A DNA stretch of 64,000 nt from an uncultured Clostridia bacterium (lineage in GTDB: Bacteria; Bacillota; Clostridia; TANB77; CAG-508). How positions within the stretch are numbered: the stretch's first letter is position 1; each line of letters begins with the position of its first letter. The position numbers were made by a program, and so were the translations under genes. The stretch is taken from positions 62,001-126,000 of the forward strand of contig CAOSLI010000003.1 of NCBI GenBank assembly GCA_948524275.1. The letters are read 5' to 3'. Below the pieces are notes generated by a model, which made no database searches, had not been told where the DNA came from, and saw only the letters and a program-made list of their open reading frames with translations. Shown here in pieces: positions 1 to 8,569 of the stretch.

Positions 1-1
1 G

Positions 2-733
2 ATTTTAAAAGAATATATAGATAAATATGATATGAGCAATCCTAGAATTGCACTTAAGGCATCACATATCTTTAGAGTTGCTGATGCAGCAAAGGAAATT
101 GCAAAAGAACTAAACTTAACAGAGGAACAAATATGGCTTGCTGAGTTAATAGGACTTTTACATGATATAGGCAGATTTGAGCAATTAAGAATTTATGATA
201 CATTTAATGATAAGGAATCTGTCAATCATGCAAAACTGGGAATAGAGATATTACAAAAGGATAATTTGATTTCAAAATTCTGTCCGAATGAAAAATATCA
301 TGATATAATTATTAAGGCGATAGATAATCATAATAAATTTAAAATTGATGAAGATTTAACAGATGAAGAAATTTTGCAATCAAAAATAATAAGGGATAGC
401 GATAAAGTTGATATTATCAATCTATTAAGATTTGAAACTTTTGACACTTTATTTAAGAAAAATAATATAATTGATGAGCCAATCTCTAAGGAAGTTTCAG
501 ATGCATTTTTAAGTGGAAAGCAAGTAGATAGAAGTTTGCAAGTAACTAATATGGATAGTTGGCTCGGAAATATTGGATACATATTTGATATAAATTTTGT
601 ACCAAGTTTTAAAATTATTAGAGATAAAAATTATGTAAATGAATTGATTGACAGAACCCCAACAGAACAAATGGAAAAGGCAAGAGTATTCATAAATCAA
701 TTTATAAAAAATAAATCTGAACAAAGAGATTAA
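2..733 (+). CDS. HD-domain phosphohydrolase, 5' end outside window
   Basis: Predicted cytoplasmic metal-dependent phosphohydrolase of the HD superfamily; the substrate cannot be told from sequence. The reading frame is open to the window edge, and the residues before the first ATG (position 32) run straight into the family-like stretch KASHIFRVADA, so I treat it as a gene entering from the left rather than one starting at 32. The HD signature lies in GLLHDIGRFEQ, with later metal-ligand candidates in DNHNKFK and SDKVDII. It ends 35 bases before a palindromic repeat that separates it from rlmB on the same strand. Superfamily assignment is solid; the biochemical role is open. Confidence 0.8.
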   Translation: MLKEYIDKYDMSNPRIALKASHIFRVADAAKEIAKELNLTEEQIWLAELIGLLHDIGRFEQLRIYDTFNDKESVNHAKLGIEILQKDNLISKFCPNEKYHDIIIKAIDNHNKFKIDEDLTDEEILQSKIIRDSDKVDIINLLRFETFDTLFKKNNIIDEPISKEVSDAFLSGKQVDRSLQVTNMDSWLGNIGYIFDINFVPSFKIIRDKNYVNELIDRTPTEQMEKARVFINQFIKNKSEQRD

Positions 734-768
734 ATTATTAATAAGGACTGTCCCCAATGGACCACATT

Positions 769-797
769 CAACCAAAAAGGACCGTCCCTCTTGGTTG
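769..797 (+). repeat. 29-bp palindromic intergenic repeat, copy 1
   Basis: Arms CAACCAA and TTGGTTG flank a core with the palindrome GGACCGTCC. Identical 29-base copies lie at 50342 and 53300, each directly before a Shine-Dalgarno sequence. Here it is preceded by a related fragment (GGACTGTCCCC at 745-755) and followed by the ribosome binding site of rlmB. Confidence 0.9.
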
Positions 798-810
798 AAA
801 GGAATGACAA

Positions 811-1554
811 ATGGAAGATAAAGAAGAACAAATTGAGGGTAGAAATAGTGTAATAGAGTTATTAAAGTCAGGAAAAGATATAAACAAATTATTTGTTCAA
901 AAAGGTAATAGACAAGGGTCAATAAATGAAATAATAAAAATGGCAAAAGAGAAAAAGGTTGTTATTTCAGAAGTAGATAAAAATAAGTTAGACCAAATGT
1001 CTATGACTAATAACCATCAAGGGATTATTGCTACAGTTCCGCCATTTGAATACTGTGATGTAGATGATATCATATCATATGCAAAAGAGAAAAGAGAGAA
1101 ACCATTTATACTTATATTAGATGGAATAGAAGATGAGCACAATCTTGGTTCAATAATAAGGACAGCAGAATGTACAGGTGTTCATGGTATTATCATTCCA
1201 AAAAGAAGATCGGCTTTGGTAAATAGTACAGCTAATAAGACATCAGCAGGTGCAGTGCAATATATGAATATTGCAAGAGTAAGTAATTTAAATGACACAA
1301 TAAAATATTTAAAAGATAATGATATATGGATATATGGAACTGATATGGATGCAAAAACTTTTTACAATCAAGAAAAATATGACACAGGAACAGCTATAGT
1401 AATTGGAAGTGAAGGATTTGGAATGTCTAGATTAGTAAAAGAAAATTGTGACTTCTTAATAAAAATTCCAATGAAAGGAAAGATAAGTTCACTTAATGCA
1501 TCAGTATCAGCTGGGATTGTAATGTATGAAGTATTAAATCAAAGATCAAATTAA
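811..1554 (+). CDS. rlmB: 23S rRNA 2'-O-ribose methyltransferase, RlmB/TrmH family
   Basis: SPOUT-class SAM-dependent methyltransferase that 2'-O-methylates a ribose in 23S rRNA (G2251 in the E. coli enzyme). The N-terminal substrate-binding domain (residues 1-75, containing EGRNSVIELLKSG) is followed by the knotted catalytic domain with the three family motifs: NLGSIIRTAE near residue 113, IVIGSEGFGMS near 196 and the C-terminal IPMKGKISSLNASVSAGI. The 247-residue length is normal for RlmB. The ATG at 811 has a GAAAGGA ribosome binding site lying immediately after a palindromic repeat. Other TrmH-family rRNA methyltransferases are possible, but the N-terminal domain favours RlmB. Confidence 0.88.
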   Translation: MEDKEEQIEGRNSVIELLKSGKDINKLFVQKGNRQGSINEIIKMAKEKKVVISEVDKNKLDQMSMTNNHQGIIATVPPFEYCDVDDIISYAKEKREKPFILILDGIEDEHNLGSIIRTAECTGVHGIIIPKRRSALVNSTANKTSAGAVQYMNIARVSNLNDTIKYLKDNDIWIYGTDMDAKTFYNQEKYDTGTAIVIGSEGFGMSRLVKENCDFLIKIPMKGKISSLNASVSAGIVMYEVLNQRSN

Positions 1555-1618
1555 AAATTTGATTGCTAGATGAATTTCAAATATGATAAAATCTAAATGA
1601 ACAAAAGAAGGAGAGAAA

Positions 1619-3007
1619 ATGAAGCCTAAAAGTAAAGTTAAGATAATTGTTATAATGATATCAATTCTGATTATAGTGGTGACGATTTTGATATTGTTCT
1701 TTTTTACAGATATATTTAGAACTAAAAAAAGTGCATTTAATAGATATTTTAAAGCTACTGCAAAGTCATTACAAATATTAGACGAAAAAGGTAATGATGA
1801 TTACTACAATATGAAGAAAATTATGCCTTATATTACAAATGCTGAAGTAATAATAACATCATCAAATAATGTTGCAGATAGTAGCATAATGGACAAAATT
1901 AAGATAAACGTAAATGGAAAAACTAATTATAAAAATGATAGTTCAAATTATGAGATTAGTATTAAAAGTCAAAATCAAGAACTTGCTTTTATTTCATTTA
2001 TAAAGGATAAAAACAAATATGCATTTTACAGTCCGCAAATTTCAAATGGATATATTGGTGTAAGAAATGAAAATCTTAAAGATTTGTTCATAAAATTGGG
2101 AATGGATAGATATATACCTGATGAAATAAATGAAATTAAATTTGATAAATTTTTAGAAGAAACTAAAGTAGAACAAAGTCATATTGAGGATTACTACAAT
2201 ATATTTAAAAATAATACAGCTGATAATGCATATAGTAAAAAGAATTCTAAGATAAAATTGGATGATAAGCATTATAATACAACAGAATATTCTTTAAGTC
2301 TATCAAGTAAAGAAAGTAGCGATTTGCAAATAGCACTGTTATCAAAACTATCACAAGATAGTATAATGATGGATTTTATTACATCAAAGGCAAGACTTAT
2401 AAATTTAGATAACTATTTTTCAGATATAAATTTACTAAATAACAAAATGAAGGAAAGGATAGAAAAACTTAAGGCAAATCCAAATGAAGCAGAAGAAATA
2501 ATAATTACAGTAAATGAATATAAACAGAAAAATTTAAAAACTACAATAAAGATAAATGATAATCAAATTTCATTTTTTCATATAAAAGAGGACGACGTAG
2601 AGACCTCAATTTATAGCATTAATGATATAGAATATAAAGTTCAAAAGACTAAAGAAGAATACATTACAAGGATTACGAGTAGAAAAGATGACATAGAAAA
2701 ATATTTGCAAATAAAGCATAAAATAGAGGGAAGTATTCAGGATAATAATATAAGAAATATTATGGAAATTATACATGGAAATGGAATTAAGACTGTAACA
2801 TATTCATATACAGATACAGTAACATTTACAAACGATACTGGAATCATAAAAGATCTAGATGGTGAAACCGTTGCAATACTTAATGACTATTCGAAAGAAA
2901 ATGTTGAGCCGTTTGTATCAAGTTTAAAAAATAAAATAAATGACGTATATAGGGAAAAGGGAGCATCAATAGGAATTAACTTAGACCCAATTTTCGAAGT
3001 TGAATAA
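1619..3007 (+). CDS. Membrane-anchored protein of unknown function, 462 aa
   Basis: I do not recognise the family. Residues 6-30 form one strongly hydrophobic helix (IIVIMISILIIVVTILIL) after a short Lys-rich start, so the protein is probably anchored with the remainder outside the membrane. The rest is rich in Asn, Lys, Asp and Ile, contains no cysteine and shows no enzyme motif; the composition suggests an extended beta-rich extracytoplasmic domain. The ATG at 1619 is preceded by GAAGGAGAG. It is monocistronic, ending in a strong bidirectional terminator shared with the convergent VWA gene. Confidence 0.7.
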   Translation: MKPKSKVKIIVIMISILIIVVTILILFFFTDIFRTKKSAFNRYFKATAKSLQILDEKGNDDYYNMKKIMPYITNAEVIITSSNNVADSSIMDKIKINVNGKTNYKNDSSNYEISIKSQNQELAFISFIKDKNKYAFYSPQISNGYIGVRNENLKDLFIKLGMDRYIPDEINEIKFDKFLEETKVEQSHIEDYYNIFKNNTADNAYSKKNSKIKLDDKHYNTTEYSLSLSSKESSDLQIALLSKLSQDSIMMDFITSKARLINLDNYFSDINLLNNKMKERIEKLKANPNEAEEIIITVNEYKQKNLKTTIKINDNQISFFHIKEDDVETSIYSINDIEYKVQKTKEEYITRITSRKDDIEKYLQIKHKIEGSIQDNNIRNIMEIIHGNGIKTVTYSYTDTVTFTNDTGIIKDLDGETVAILNDYSKENVEPFVSSLKNKINDVYREKGASIGINLDPIFEVE

Positions 3008-3010
3008 TAA

Positions 3011-3056
3011 AAAAATAGTGAATTAAAACTTAAAGTTTATAATTCACTATTTTTTT
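3011..3056. terminator. Bidirectional rho-independent terminator
   Basis: Stem TAGTGAATTA / TAATTCACTA (3016-3025 with 3040-3049) is flanked by A-run and T-run on both sides and sits between the convergent genes ending at 3007 and 3059. Confidence 0.9.
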
Positions 3057-3058
3057 AA

Positions 3059-4525
3059 TTAGCTATTCTTTCTATAGTTTATGAAACTTACTGTTCCAAT
3101 TACTGCTGATGCTATTACTAATCCGCCTACAATAAACCAAGTATTGTTTCCTGTTTGAGGAATTTTCTTTGGAGCAGGTACATCTATAATAACAACAGGG
3201 CATTTTGGATTTTCCTTTTGAGGACCATCTTTACCATTTTCAACATAATCAATTGTTACATTCTTATTTGTAGGTAAGTTTATACCAACTATATCACTAG
3301 AGAAAGTATTTTTTAAACTTAATCTATATTTAAATGTTCCAACTTCTCCTGGTTTTAATTCAGAAATCGTCCATGTAATTGAATTGTCTGCTGTGTTAAC
3401 TTTAGCATCTATTTTTCCTAAACTAGCTTGTTCTAATACAGAAAAGTTAAAGTTATCAATTATATTTTGTGGGAAATAATCCTTTATAACTATATTAGTT
3501 AATTCATAGCTACTTGAAGGACCTAAATCCTCATATATTTTATTAGTTACAGTATCAACGATTTTTGAATCATCTATATAATAAACTGAACCAGCAGTTG
3601 GATTTATAGATGAACCAAATACATAATTTGCAACATCTTTATATGTTTTAAATTTAGCATTTTCAGGTCTTCCTGTAAGTAATATATCTTCTTCTGAAAT
3701 ATTAATAAGCATTGATACAACATCTATTCTAGCTTCATCAAGTTCTTGTAACTTCTTTTTAGTAGGATCTGCAGTTGCTTCTGTATATAAATCACATACT
3801 GTAGGAATTACGTCTCCTGGTTTATATTTACTTCTATCGGTCCTTGAAGTATTTGGTATAGCATCTGTTAAAACTATAATATGTTTGCTAGCATTTTCAT
3901 TTGTAGAAGTCTTTAATAATTGGTTAGCTGTATCTAAACCAACTTCTATATCTGTTCTTGGACCAAATAATTTTTTATTCTCTTCATTGGTATCATCAAG
4001 AATTGTATTAAGTGCAGTTGTTATTTCAGTTGGGTCACTTGTTAAAGTTTCTGTTATGATTTTTGCATCTTCATCAGTACCTTCTTTTTCAACATCAGTA
4101 CTTGTTGCAAATGCAACAACACCTATTTTGGCATTTTTGTTAGTTGTATAAATCTTTGAAACTAAATCAGCAGTAGCTTTAACAACTAATTGTTTTCTAG
4201 TATATTCAGAGTTTTCAAATGTAACTCTCTTTGAATTCATACTGTTTGAAGTATCAATTAAAAGAACAACTTCTAAGTCCTTTTGAGCTTCTTCTTTTTG
4301 ATTATTCTTTACTGTAAGGCTGATATCAATAGTTTTTTCATCCTTGTTAAAATTTGTCATCTTTTTTTCGAATTCTCCATATTCGCCAAATGTAATGTTA
4401 CATACATTATTTTCAACTAGAGACATAGTTGCATCACCTTTTGAAACGGATGTTGCAGCAAACACATTAGTTGAAAGTAAAACAACAAATAATAGTGTGA
4501 TAATTGAGTTAATAATTTTTTTCAT
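3059..4525 (-). CDS. VWA-domain surface protein with sortase-type C-terminus
   Basis: Secreted, probably cell-wall-anchored protein. Residues 1-23 are a signal peptide ending VFAA. A von Willebrand A domain runs from about 85 to 300, with the metal-ion-dependent adhesion site starting at D91 (DTSNS). A pilin-like beta region follows, and the C-terminus has the sortase-type signal IPQTG (about 455-459), a hydrophobic helix and the basic tail NYRKNS. The motif varies from LPXTG but has the right architecture. This suggests an adhesin or pilus-tip-like protein; no sortase is in the window. It is monocistronic and convergent with the preceding gene; ATG at 4525 has an AAAGGA site. Confidence 0.85.
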   Translation of the reverse strand: MKKIINSIITLLFVVLLSTNVFAATSVSKGDATMSLVENNVCNITFGEYGEFEKKMTNFNKDEKTIDISLTVKNNQKEEAQKDLEVVLLIDTSNSMNSKRVTFENSEYTRKQLVVKATADLVSKIYTTNKNAKIGVVAFATSTDVEKEGTDEDAKIITETLTSDPTEITTALNTILDDTNEENKKLFGPRTDIEVGLDTANQLLKTSTNENASKHIIVLTDAIPNTSRTDRSKYKPGDVIPTVCDLYTEATADPTKKKLQELDEARIDVVSMLINISEEDILLTGRPENAKFKTYKDVANYVFGSSINPTAGSVYYIDDSKIVDTVTNKIYEDLGPSSSYELTNIVIKDYFPQNIIDNFNFSVLEQASLGKIDAKVNTADNSITWTISELKPGEVGTFKYRLSLKNTFSSDIVGINLPTNKNVTIDYVENGKDGPQKENPKCPVVIIDVPAPKKIPQTGNNTWFIVGGLVIASAVIGTVSFINYRKNS

Positions 4526-4705
4526 TTTAAATATTCCTTTCTAAAATAAATATTATACTATAAAATAGTATATACAAAATCTACATATAATATTATTATA
4601 ACATGAAATAAAATTAAAAACAATAAAAAGCGACAAATTTAACCAAAATGTAACATATGAAAAAAATGAACACAGTCAATATTTTTAGAAATTTTAAAAA
4701 AATAA

Positions 4706-4734
4706 TTGACAATACTAAAATTTGGTAGTAAACT
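4706..4734 (+). promoter_or_regulatory. Sigma-A-type promoter for yifB
   Basis: TTGACA at 4706-4711, 17-base spacer, TAAACT at 4729-4734, about 90 bases before the yifB start. The 296-base gap between the VWA gene and yifB holds no ORF that I can support. Confidence 0.6.
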
Positions 4735-4821
4735 GATTAAAGTTAATTCAATAAATTAAAACAGAATTTTATAATTTTTATCAAATATTATTTTAATCTA
4801 AAATAATCCAAAGGAGAATGA

Positions 4822-6370
4822 ATGTTATCAATAATTAAAGGTATATATCTGCAAGGGCTTGTTGGGTACATTGTTAATGTTGAAGTGGATGTATCTAGAG
4901 GAATTCCTAATTGGGAGATTGTTCGGATTGCCTGATGTAAGTATAAAAGAATCAAAAGAGAGAGTAAGAGCAGCAATTAAAAATTCGGGTCTAGAAATTT
5001 ATAGTAGAAGAATAATTGTTAATTTATCTCCAGCAAATAAAAGAAAGGAAGGATCAAATTTAGATCTTCCAATAGCAATCGGAGTATTGATTAGCATGGA
5101 AGAAATCATAAACAATAAAAACATAAATGATGTAATTGAAAGATTAAAAGATACAGCTTTCGTTGGAGAGTTATCATTAAATGGAAAACTAAATCATATA
5201 AATGGCATTCTTCCTATATGTATTGAAGCTAAGAGACTAGGAATAAAAAAAATAATATTACCTAAAGATAATTTAAAAGAAGCTTCTATTGTAAAGGGAA
5301 TTGAATGCTTTGGAGCATGTAATCTAAATGAAGTAGTAGAATTTTTGCAAGGGAAAAATAAACTAGAAACAATGCATACTAATTGGAAGAATATAGAGGT
5401 AAAACATAATAAATATGATGTTGATTTTGCAGATGTTAGAGGTCAGGAAAATGTAAAAAGAGCAGCTGAGATAGCAGCAAGTGGGGGACATAATCTACTC
5501 CTTTTTGGAAGCCCAGGATGCGGAAAAACAATGATTGCTAAGAGAATTCCAACAATACTTCCAAATTTAAGTTTCGAAGAGTCATTAGAGACAACACAAA
5601 TTTACAGTATAGCAGGAAAATTAACAGATGGCATAATTTTAACAAGACCATTTAGAGCCCCACATCATACTTCAACAATTTCTGCGATGGTTGGAGGTGG
5701 TGCGCATGCTAAGCCAGGAGAAATAAGTCTTGCTAATTACGGAGTTTTATATTTAGATGAACTTGCTGAATTTGATAGAAAAACTTTAGAAACATTAAGA
5801 GTTCCATTAGAAGATAAAAATATAATAATAAATAGGAGTAATCAATCTCTAAGATATCCAAGCAATTTTATGCTAGTTGCATCTACTAATCCATGTCCAT
5901 GTGGATATTATGGGTCAAGTATTAAAGAATGTATTTGCACACCAAATGATATCAAAAGATATAATTCAAAAATAAGTGGACCATTATTAGACAGAATTGA
6001 TATACAAGTTAATGTTCAATCAGTAAATATTGAAAAGATGGACAAGGATGGAGAATGTTCCGATGAAATAAGAAAAAGGGTAAACAAAGCAAGAATGATA
6101 CAACGAGAAAGATATGAAAATGAGAAAATTTTTTCTAATGCAGAATTAAGCGAAAATCAACTAAACAAGTATTGTAAATTAGATGAAGAAAGTAAAATAC
6201 TACTCAAAACTGCTTTTAATAAGTTAGGTCTTAGTGCAAGAGTATATAGCAAGATATTAAAAGTTGCAAGAACCATAGCAGACTTAGAAGAGAGCGAGTA
6301 TATAGCAAAAAAGCATATAGCAGAAGCTATACAATATAGATGTTTTGATAAAAGGAGGCAGAAATTATAG
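4822..6370 (+). CDS. YifB/ComM-family Mg-chelatase-like AAA+ ATPase, needs +1 shift at CGG
   Basis: ComM/YifB-type AAA+ ATPase; E. coli and Haemophilus relatives act as branch-migration helicases in recombination and transformation. The start is ATG 4822 with AAGGAG five bases upstream. The first 34 codons encode the canonical N-terminus (LQGLVGYIVNVEVDVS... WEIV). Codon 35 is CGG, after which zero frame stops at TGA; skipping the C gives GLPDVSIKESKERVRAAIKNSG, an unmistakable continuation. Walker A is GSPGCGKT, Walker B is LYLDELAEF, and a Mg-chelatase C-terminal domain follows. The shifted product is 515 residues, normal for the family. Its TAG stop overlaps the proposed ATA start of dprA. 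One of nine CGG shift genes. Confidence 0.9.
4924..4926 (+). other. CGG +1 shift site in yifB
   Basis: In-frame context GTT CGG ATT. Skipping the first C restores GGA (Gly) of the invariant IVGLPD motif. Zero-frame translation would stop three codons later. Confidence 0.9.
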
Positions 6371-7206
6371 AAATTATAAAGTCAACTAATAGAATATATC
6401 CCCAAAAGTTGTTGCAATTAACAGATTACCCAAAGATTTTGTATGCAGAGGGAAATTTGAGTTTGTTAAATAAAGCAACTTTAGCAATAGTTGGATCAAG
6501 AATGCCAACAGATTATGGAAAGCATCAAACTGAGAGATTTGCTAAAATACTATCAAGAAATGATATATGTATAATTAGTGGATTAGCTAAGGGAATAGAT
6601 ACAATTGCACATATAAATTCAATGTGTGAAAAGGGAAAGACAATTGCTGTTATTGCGTCAGGAATAAATAATATTTACCCACCAGAAAATAAAATATTAG
6701 CAGAAAAAATACTAGAAAATGAAGGTCTAATTATAAGTGAATGGGAACCAGATGAAGGGATTTATATGAATAGGTTTCCTAGAAGAAATAGAATAATAAG
6801 TGGTTTAGCAGATGGAGTACTTGTAGTAGAAGCTAATTTAAAAAGTGGAAGCGGTATTACTGCAAGATATGCAAAAAAGCAGAAAAAAGAAGTATTTTGC
6901 ATTCCAGGAAGAATAGATGAAAAGAGAAGCAGTGGAACTAATAGGTTAATTCAAGAAGGATCAAATCTTGTAATGTCGCCAAAAGAAATAATACAGATAT
7001 TAGAAGTAGAACAAAATGATAATAATATAATATTGGATGGTGAATTCAAAGATATATATGATGCAATAGGAACAGTAAGTCAGAGTGTAGACGAAATTGC
7101 AAAAAGAGTAAATAAAAATGTACAAGAGGTAAACGAGAAATTATTTATGCTAGAAGTAGATGGATTTATAGTAAGTATGCCAGGAGATAGATACATAAGA
7201 AAGTAG
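6367..7206 (+). CDS. dprA: DNA-processing protein DprA, apparent ATA start
   Basis: Single-strand DNA binding protein that loads RecA on incoming DNA during transformation. The Rossmann-fold core shows TLAIVGSRMPTDYGK, IISGLAKGIDTIAH, AVIASGI and the FPRRNRIISGL motif, followed by a C-terminal winged helix. No ATG, GTG or TTG lies near the ribosome binding site. The conserved N-terminal YPQKLLQL segment lies upstream of the first TTG (6409), so that TTG cannot be the true start. AAAGGAGG at 6351-6358 is eight bases before ATA at 6367, which overlaps the yifB TAG. ATA start, or an ATG lost by G-to-A, is my inference. Operon with yifB and yraN. Confidence 0.85.
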   Translation: MEIIKSTNRIYPQKLLQLTDYPKILYAEGNLSLLNKATLAIVGSRMPTDYGKHQTERFAKILSRNDICIISGLAKGIDTIAHINSMCEKGKTIAVIASGINNIYPPENKILAEKILENEGLIISEWEPDEGIYMNRFPRRNRIISGLADGVLVVEANLKSGSGITARYAKKQKKEVFCIPGRIDEKRSSGTNRLIQEGSNLVMSPKEIIQILEVEQNDNNIILDGEFKDIYDAIGTVSQSVDEIAKRVNKNVQEVNEKLFMLEVDGFIVSMPGDRYIRK

Positions 7207-7220
7207 AGGGGATATAAAAA

Positions 7221-7583
7221 ATGTCAAATGATGAAAGACATATATTAGGAACTAATGGAGAAGACATTGCATGCAAATATCTTAAAAGTATAGGTTATTA
7301 CATCATATGTAGAAACTTTAGATGTAAGCGAGGAGAAATAGACATAATTGCAAAAGACAAAAATGAAATGATATTTATTGAAGTTAAAACTAGAAAAAAT
7401 AAGTTGTATGGTAACCCTGTTGACGCAGTTAATTGGATAAAGCAAGAGCGCATTTATAAAGTAAGTAAGTATTATTTATACTTAAATAGATTAGAAAACT
7501 GCTCTGTAAGATATGATGTTATAGAGATTTATAAAAAAGATAAATATTATATCAATCATGTAAAAAATATTATATTACTATAA
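7221..7583 (+). CDS. YraN/UPF0102-family endonuclease-like protein
   Basis: Small (120 aa) Holliday-junction-resolvase-like protein of the UPF0102 family. The PD-(D/E)XK core is visible as GEDIACKYLKSIGY (N-terminal helix), RGEIDIIAKD (catalytic Asp) and FIEVKTRK (catalytic Glu and Lys). It starts 14 bases after dprA with a GAGGGGAT ribosome binding site. The yifB-dprA-yraN order is common in Gram-positive genomes and fits DNA uptake and recombination. The exact substrate is unknown for the family. Confidence 0.9.
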   Translation: MSNDERHILGTNGEDIACKYLKSIGYYIICRNFRCKRGEIDIIAKDKNEMIFIEVKTRKNKLYGNPVDAVNWIKQERIYKVSKYYLYLNRLENCSVRYDVIEIYKKDKYYINHVKNIILL

Positions 7584-7593
7584 AAAAGAAAAT

Positions 7594-7617
7594 CCTGCGA
7601 AGAAATTACTTCGCAGG
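7594..7617 (-). terminator. Terminator for sleB-like gene
   Basis: Perfect stem CCTGCGAAG / CTTCGCAGG with six-base loop. On the minus strand it is followed by a T-rich run, so it fits termination of the leftward sleB gene and separates it from yraN. Confidence 0.85.
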
Positions 7618-7635
7618 AAAATAAGTTAGATGATA

Positions 7636-8490
7636 TTAACCTTCTCCATAATCTTTGGTAAAGAATTCGCCGCCTTCGACTATGAGGCAGGGTTCACCAT
7701 AGAGCTGATGGAATCGGTCAATTGTACTTTGAGGAAGATACTGTGGTGATATGTAAAAATATGCACCATTAGAGAAGTCTCCTTCAGTAATAACAGTATG
7801 GATGGATTCCTTAATTGAATCAGGAACATCCTCTCTTTCCAATGTACGATAAACTCCATTTGCATCTGTAAACTTAGGCCATCCGTCAAAGAATTGCCCA
7901 TCTTGCATGACAACGTCGTAAATTGTATCAGGAAATGCGTGGCATTTTACCCGATTTAGAATAGTACTAATTACGGCTCGTTGTACAGCGGGTGAAGCTG
8001 AACCTGCTTCTCTACTAGCAATTCTAGCTAGTGCCCAGTACTCACTCTCTTCAAGCGTATCAATATATTTTGTCTCAGATACACTATCAGATGAACTAGA
8101 GGATTGCATTTTGTCTTGGCTCACTTTCGTATGAGAAACATGTGTACTAGAGGTATCCTCAGGTACCGACTCTGCTTCGCAAATACTTTTCGAGAAAACC
8201 GCCTTAACATGTTTGTCTGTTTTAACGAAATGTTGGCTTTTAGCAGGCTCGCTATATGAAATCGTTTGAGATGATGTAGAGTATGAAGTTGTGTTTTTGC
8301 CAGATTTAATCTCTGACTCGTTGTCGCTAGATTGCTCATCTAACCGGACTTGATATGTCTCATCGTAGTAAAGTGCCTCTGAGATAGGAGGTTCAATTGA
8401 ACTCCAAATTTTGGATATCAGAGGCGACACCGTGATAATGCCGGCCATCGAAAAAACCATCAAGCGATTGCGTATGCGACTTTTACGCAT
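7636..8490 (-). CDS. SleB-type cell wall hydrolase with foreign codon use
   Basis: Cell wall hydrolase with a C-terminal hydrolase_2 (SleB) domain at about residues 155-280: ALARIASREAGSAS carries the catalytic Glu, followed by ILNRVK and the GQFFDGWPKF loop. The N-terminus has a signal/anchor segment (LMVFSMAGIITVSPLI), then a low-complexity Ser/Thr linker. SleB relatives cut spore cortex or vegetative peptidoglycan. Codon use is strikingly different from neighbours: many CGC/CGT arginines, G/C-ending codons, and the only two in-frame CGG codons in the window that are not at a frame break (8344-8346 and 7951-7953), the second at the Arg of LNRV. This suggests recent acquisition from a genome that reads CGG as Arg. 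Confidence 0.88.
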   Translation of the reverse strand: MRKSRIRNRLMVFSMAGIITVSPLISKIWSSIEPPISEALYYDETYQVRLDEQSSDNESEIKSGKNTTSYSTSSQTISYSEPAKSQHFVKTDKHVKAVFSKSICEAESVPEDTSSTHVSHTKVSQDKMQSSSSSDSVSETKYIDTLEESEYWALARIASREAGSASPAVQRAVISTILNRVKCHAFPDTIYDVVMQDGQFFDGWPKFTDANGVYRTLEREDVPDSIKESIHTVITEGDFSNGAYFYISPQYLPQSTIDRFHQLYGEPCLIVEGGEFFTKDYGEG

Positions 8491-8569
8491 TTTAAGATTC
8501 CCCCTTAAAATAAAAATAAATTTTTGTCACCATTTAAGTATAACATAAATTTTAGATGTTGTAAAGCAA

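Noticed and set aside
6409..7206. TTG at 6409 as dprA start
   Set aside because: It lies inside the conserved N-terminal YPQKLLQL segment and has no Shine-Dalgarno sequence; AAAGGAGG points to 6367.
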